This document shows positions 7,753 to 10,791 of a DNA stretch of 10,791 nt, in pieces. Origin of the DNA: Fragilaria radians (lineage: Eukaryota; Bacillariophyta; Fragilariophyceae; Fragilariales; Fragilariaceae). The DNA is taken from NCBI GenBank assembly GCA_900642245.1, contig CAAAJI010000967.1, positions 1 to 10,791 of the forward strand. The letters are read 5' to 3'. How positions within the stretch are numbered: position 1 is the stretch's first letter; the number at the start of each line of letters is the position of its first letter. Made by a program: the position numbers and the translations under genes. The notes below the pieces were generated by a model. That model did not search any database and was not told where the DNA came from. It saw nothing but the letters and a program-made list of their open reading frames with translations.

Positions 7753-9558
7753 TTAAACTTCCATTACATATTGAGGGATACGTTTTATGAAATCATTCGG
7801 AACCCCATCCATTTCATCTATCCATTTCTTAACGCTACTTTGAACAAATTTCACATTCTCATCCTGACGATTATATGCTTCAATCAACTGAGCACTATTC
7901 TCGATTCCAAGATCTGATAACTTCTTTCTTTTTTGGGGGCCAATACCTGGGATTTCAATACAGTCAACAATTCCCATTTCCTTCCCTGTGCATGTATCTG
8001 AGAACTCAATTTCCTTAGATTGGAAGTTATCTCCCAGTCCCTTGGGTACAACAAAGATCAATTGAGCTAACAACAGATTTTCTTTTACACGATTCAGCTG
8101 ATCCAATGATTGAAGACACTTAATCAACCCAGATGCCTTTACAGGATGCTTTCGCTTAATGGTAATTTGAAACATTGTGATCGATTCTTTGGTTATATAA
8201 TAGGAATTAATGCAGGGGCAGTTTGACGCTTCGCGCATTTGATAAATGTTGGTGCGCACTTTATTTTTATCAGGGTCCACACTGAATTGAGAATATTCTC
8301 CAGTAGCAGGATTAATGTCAATTGTAGAATCAGACAAATTTGATAGTGATTGCATTTGAAACCGACCTCCCTTTGATAGAAGTTCATTTGTGTCATGTTC
8401 CAATAGCCATTGAGCAATCTGGCCTGCGCTTTCATTTCCATTCAGAAACGCTGTCAAAAGTCTCCGGTTCTCACTCAAGGTTGACTTTAGTTGACTATAC
8501 ATATTCCTGCTAATTAATGGAGAAGCTGGATTGAGGTTTGCGAAAATAGCATTGTCTTCGGGAGTGTAATGCATCAAGCGATGGACGTCGCTTTCCACAG
8601 CAAAAGTACAGGTAAAAAATTTCTCAAGATCATCAAAATCGTAAATTTCAGAAAGAATAGTGTCAATCTCTTTTTCTGAACGGAGAACAAAAGCATCATT
8701 GGTAGAGAGACAATACCTTGCACTTCCACCAAACAAAGAAAATCGTTTGATTAATTCCTTTTTCTTAATATTCAGTTCCAAGGCTTCATTTGCAGCAAGT
8801 AGCTCGGCATAGTCCCACGTTGGCATAAGCACAATGCTATGTTTGGATTCCTTTTGCATTGAATTCAGCCACGGAAAGTGGGGACTGGTGAACGCAATCA
8901 TCTTGACATCCGGAGGATTATGCAGAGGTGGGCCATCATATGGGTACAAATCACAGTCAAAATCCTTTGGCCATGATACAGTGTCAAACACAGGTAACAT
9001 ATAGTTTCCATGAATATCTGTACATTTCTCAACAATCCCGTTTGGTCGAAACAACTTACAATCCTTCAAGTTTTGCAATGTGCCAAACGATGCAGTAATA
9101 ACGCTTTTTCCCGGATTCTCTTCTTGATATCTTTTGAGAAAGTACAGATAAAACATGGACTTTCCGATACCAGGTGTACCAGTGACTGAGATATAGTAAT
9201 AGTCAAACTTGCCAAATAATTCGTCCATGATTTTATGATAATACTTATCATAACATGCACGAATATAAAATTTGTCACTCCAATATGATACTTCAAGTGG
9301 TGCACCACGAGGAACTGTCATTACTTGCTCTTGATTTTGGACGCTCGAATTTTCTCTTGCTTCATCATGAAGTGTTGACTTCTTGTAAGTCAAAGCATTA
9401 GTGGCCCAAATCCTTTTCTTTGCAAAAACCTCGATGGCTCCCGGATTCGTAAGTTCGAAAGCTGGAATTGATGAAATGGTGAATCCATTCACTTTGATGT
9501 ATACTGATGGCGATAGCAAGCTGGCTATTAAGAGGAAGTTAACAACTATTTCTTTCAT
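7753..9558 (-). CDS. Crinkler/RHS-like P-loop NTPase with C-terminal HhH
   Basis: 601 residues, no intron; ATG at 9558-9556 is the first in frame after an upstream TAG, and the stop is at 7755-7753. In order: signal-like segment 1-25; Walker A GTPGIGKS at 127-134 followed by MFYLYFLKRY; SPHFPWL near 225-231; MPTWDYAELLAA near 245-256 and RFSLFGGSARYCL near 272-284, both typical of the Crinkler/RHS NTPase family; a region at about 375-510 that resembles the family's restriction-endonuclease-like domain (GGRF, then FQITIKRKHP); and a helix-hairpin-helix at about 534-559 (IPGIGPQKRKKLSDLGI), usually a non-specific DNA-binding motif. Family members are known as secreted or nuclear effectors and as transposon-linked proteins. 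Expected acidic nuclease residues appear as Gln and Asn. NTPase assignment is strong; nuclease and role are inference. Confidence 0.82.
   Translation of the reverse strand: MKEIVVNFLLIASLLSPSVYIKVNGFTISSIPAFELTNPGAIEVFAKKRIWATNALTYKKSTLHDEARENSSVQNQEQVMTVPRGAPLEVSYWSDKFYIRACYDKYYHKIMDELFGKFDYYYISVTGTPGIGKSMFYLYFLKRYQEENPGKSVITASFGTLQNLKDCKLFRPNGIVEKCTDIHGNYMLPVFDTVSWPKDFDCDLYPYDGPPLHNPPDVKMIAFTSPHFPWLNSMQKESKHSIVLMPTWDYAELLAANEALELNIKKKELIKRFSLFGGSARYCLSTNDAFVLRSEKEIDTILSEIYDFDDLEKFFTCTFAVESDVHRLMHYTPEDNAIFANLNPASPLISRNMYSQLKSTLSENRRLLTAFLNGNESAGQIAQWLLEHDTNELLSKGGRFQMQSLSNLSDSTIDINPATGEYSQFSVDPDKNKVRTNIYQMREASNCPCINSYYITKESITMFQITIKRKHPVKASGLIKCLQSLDQLNRVKENLLLAQLIFVVPKGLGDNFQSKEIEFSDTCTGKEMGIVDCIEIPGIGPQKRKKLSDLGIENSAQLIEAYNRQDENVKFVQSSVKKWIDEMDGVPNDFIKRIPQYVMEV
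7882..7959 (-). other. Helix-hairpin-helix motif in the NTPase C-terminus
   Basis: The encoded segment has the pattern of HhH modules: Ile-Pro-Gly-Ile-Gly, then basic residues, then KLSDLGI and SAQLI. The GIG hairpin normally contacts the DNA backbone. It lies after the nuclease-like region and is followed by only about 40 residues. Confidence 0.65.
9157..9180 (-). other. Walker A (P-loop) of the Crinkler-like NTPase
   Basis: Encodes GTPGIGKS, a complete GxxGxGKS P-loop preceded by a hydrophobic strand (YYYISVT) and followed by a hydrophobic helix (MFYLYFL). This supports nucleotide binding. Confidence 0.85.
9484..9558 (-). other. Signal-peptide-like N-terminus of the NTPase
   Basis: Residues 1-25 have a Lys near the start, a hydrophobic core IVVNFLLIASLL, then SPSV and a possible cleavage site VNG|F that obeys the -3,-1 rule. 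In diatoms a Phe right after the signal peptide is the hallmark of plastid bipartite presequences (ASAFAP type). The next residues (FTISSIPAF) are Ser/Thr-bearing with few acids, so ER entry or plastid import are both possible. Confidence 0.5.
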
Positions 9559-9650
9559 CTTTAAAATTCTGTTTGGATCGAAAGTATCTTTTTTTAAAAC
9601 ATCAGTGTTAGTTTTTCCGTTGGTCAACTGCTAAGAAACGTGCCATCAAA

Positions 9651-9671
9651 TTCTCGAGTAAGCATCGAGAA
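9651..9671. promoter_or_regulatory. 7-bp inverted repeat upstream of the NTPase gene
   Basis: TTCTCGA and TCGAGAA flank a 7-nt spacer, with the near end about 92 bases before the NTPase ATG. The arms are perfect and less AT-rich than the surroundings, so it could be a dimeric factor site or a 5' leader hairpin. No known site is matched. Confidence 0.25.
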
Positions 9672-10125
9672 ACGGTCCTACCCATACTTGTCCAACTGTC
9701 GATTCTTCCTCTTCCCAAAGGCCAATGATGATATGTTCGACAACAATTGAGTCATGTTTCAATTTAAAAAAGTTGTCATGAAATCTCTGATCAAAGAGAA
9801 CGTTTCCCTATAAGGAGGATTCTTTACTATCTGCATACTTCTAACACATTGCCAAAAAGTTTCTTAGGACGGCCCTATGCTTAAGATTTCAAAATCCATC
9901 TTCACTTGATTTCTATTTTGGTTTATCTTCTTATTTGAATGGGAGATTGGTATAGGCAAGCATTGTTTATTCTGTAGGGCTCTGATCAATCTACAGTTCA
10001 CAATAGCTGTTTGAATTTATTGTACTTAAAAATGACTCACCCCGTGCTGGTGAAATAACTTTATTCAACTTTATTTCTTCTTTAATTAATCTCGGACTTG
10101 ACTGGGAGCTAGGAATGGGCAAACT

Positions 10126-10320
10126 TCATTTTTCCCTGGTAGATTCTAATCTCCATACAGTGAGTAAATAATTTATATGCTCTGCCTTTAAAGTTGAAAT
10201 TCCCTGTTGCATTGTTACTGATTGTTGACACTTAGGATAACTTTTGATTTCTGCTAGAAAATTGATCTTTTCAAGGAATCCATTTTTCTTGGCTTGGTCA
10301 AATTCCTTCTTGCACTTCAT
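10126..10320 (-). CDS. Small hypothetical ORF, 64 aa
   Basis: ATG-initiated, ending in TGA, on the same strand as and upstream of the NTPase gene. The peptide (MKCKKEFDQAKKNGFLEKIN at its start) is basic, mostly helical in composition and has balanced amino-acid use unlike AT-noise frames. No family is recognised, no signal peptide is present, and the frame is closed just upstream by a TGA. It may be a fragment of a larger decayed gene or chance. Confidence 0.15.
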   Translation of the reverse strand: MKCKKEFDQAKKNGFLEKINFLAEIKSYPKCQQSVTMQQGISTLKAEHINYLLTVWRLESTREK

Positions 10321-10791
10321 TGCTAGTACTACATTTAAGTCTCAATCACGTGTTTGGATGTTGACAAAAATATCATATGAATTATTGCCTTGAAGTAAGC
10401 ATGTTATCACAGCATAAGGTTTGGGGGTTTAATAATCCTTTGACCAAGAATTCTTAAGCGCTTTATGTCCTATTTTGAGAAATGTGTGTGCAGCAAGCAA
10501 CATTGGAACTATGCAAATCCTTCTCAGCTCTACACAAAGTAAGTATTGTGACACTATGTGAAAGATTATATGTTAACCATTTCATTTTATTACTAATTTC
10601 AACCCCCTTCCCTTTTCACTGTGTCTCTATGATAGCTAACAATCATTTATTTTCCTCTGTTATTCCTTAGCTTTGATTTCTCCCAAACTTGGTCTCCTTA
10701 CTAGTCCCTTGCTTCGAAAAAGTCCTGCAAGTCGACTGGTTGATGGCTTCATCGAATCCACTCCATTTTTCTCCTCACCCTCAGAATTAAA

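Larger units (their letters stand above)
9559..10791. other. Upstream region of the NTPase gene, no firm gene
   Basis: The promoter side of the minus-strand NTPase gene. It holds a 7-bp inverted repeat at 9651-9671. A 64-codon ATG-initiated frame on the - strand (10126-10320) is described separately. The + strand frame at 10482-10670 has no domain signature and I do not call it. No tRNA or transposon ends were recognised. Confidence 0.45.

Noticed and set aside
9559..9627. Upstream extension of the NTPase gene to a TTG codon.
   Set aside because: A nuclear gene is not expected to start at TTG; the ATG at 9558 directly precedes a good signal peptide.

Overview
The window looks like nuclear DNA from a protist, most likely a diatom. 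The base composition is AT-rich. Genes are separated by 0.3 to 2.6 kb of stop-dense sequence. One gene has a short GT-AG spliceosomal intron. The gene families also fit: type II membrane LRR proteins with an N-terminal cap that diatoms carry in large families, a secreted EGF/Pro-Thr/Lys-rich protein, and a Crinkler/RHS-type NTPase. This assignment is inference from family content; no ribosomal or organellar marker is present.

Left half, + strand: two tandem paralogous genes for single-pass membrane proteins with plant-type (about 24-residue) LRR arrays. The first (1-1331) is cut by the window edge: its frame is open to base 3, upstream of the membrane segment. The second (3982-5286) is complete and has no introns. 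About 2.65 kb lies between them, mostly featureless, but including one long frame (2311-2937) broken by a single TGA.

Right half, - strand: a Crinkler/RHS-like P-loop ATPase (7753-9558) with an N-terminal signal sequence, a restriction-endonuclease-like region and a C-terminal helix-hairpin-helix. Downstream, on the same strand, is a gene for a protein with three EGF-like modules, a Pro/Thr stalk and a Lys-rich tail (6331-7390). The EGF gene has a 65-nt intron whose splice phase fits exactly, but its first exon changes frame at a T6 run and no clean start codon is visible. It is either a decaying gene or carries a sequence error.

Nothing in the layout suggests an operon. Three of the four genes are predicted to enter the secretory pathway, and the two LRR proteins and the EGF protein are cell-surface types, so the region looks like a fast-evolving accessory neighbourhood. 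No tRNA, rRNA, CRISPR array or intact transposon was recognised. The best lead is the Crinkler-like protein: its targeting signal, its C-terminal HhH, and amide residues (Gln, Asn) where I expect the acidic nuclease residues.
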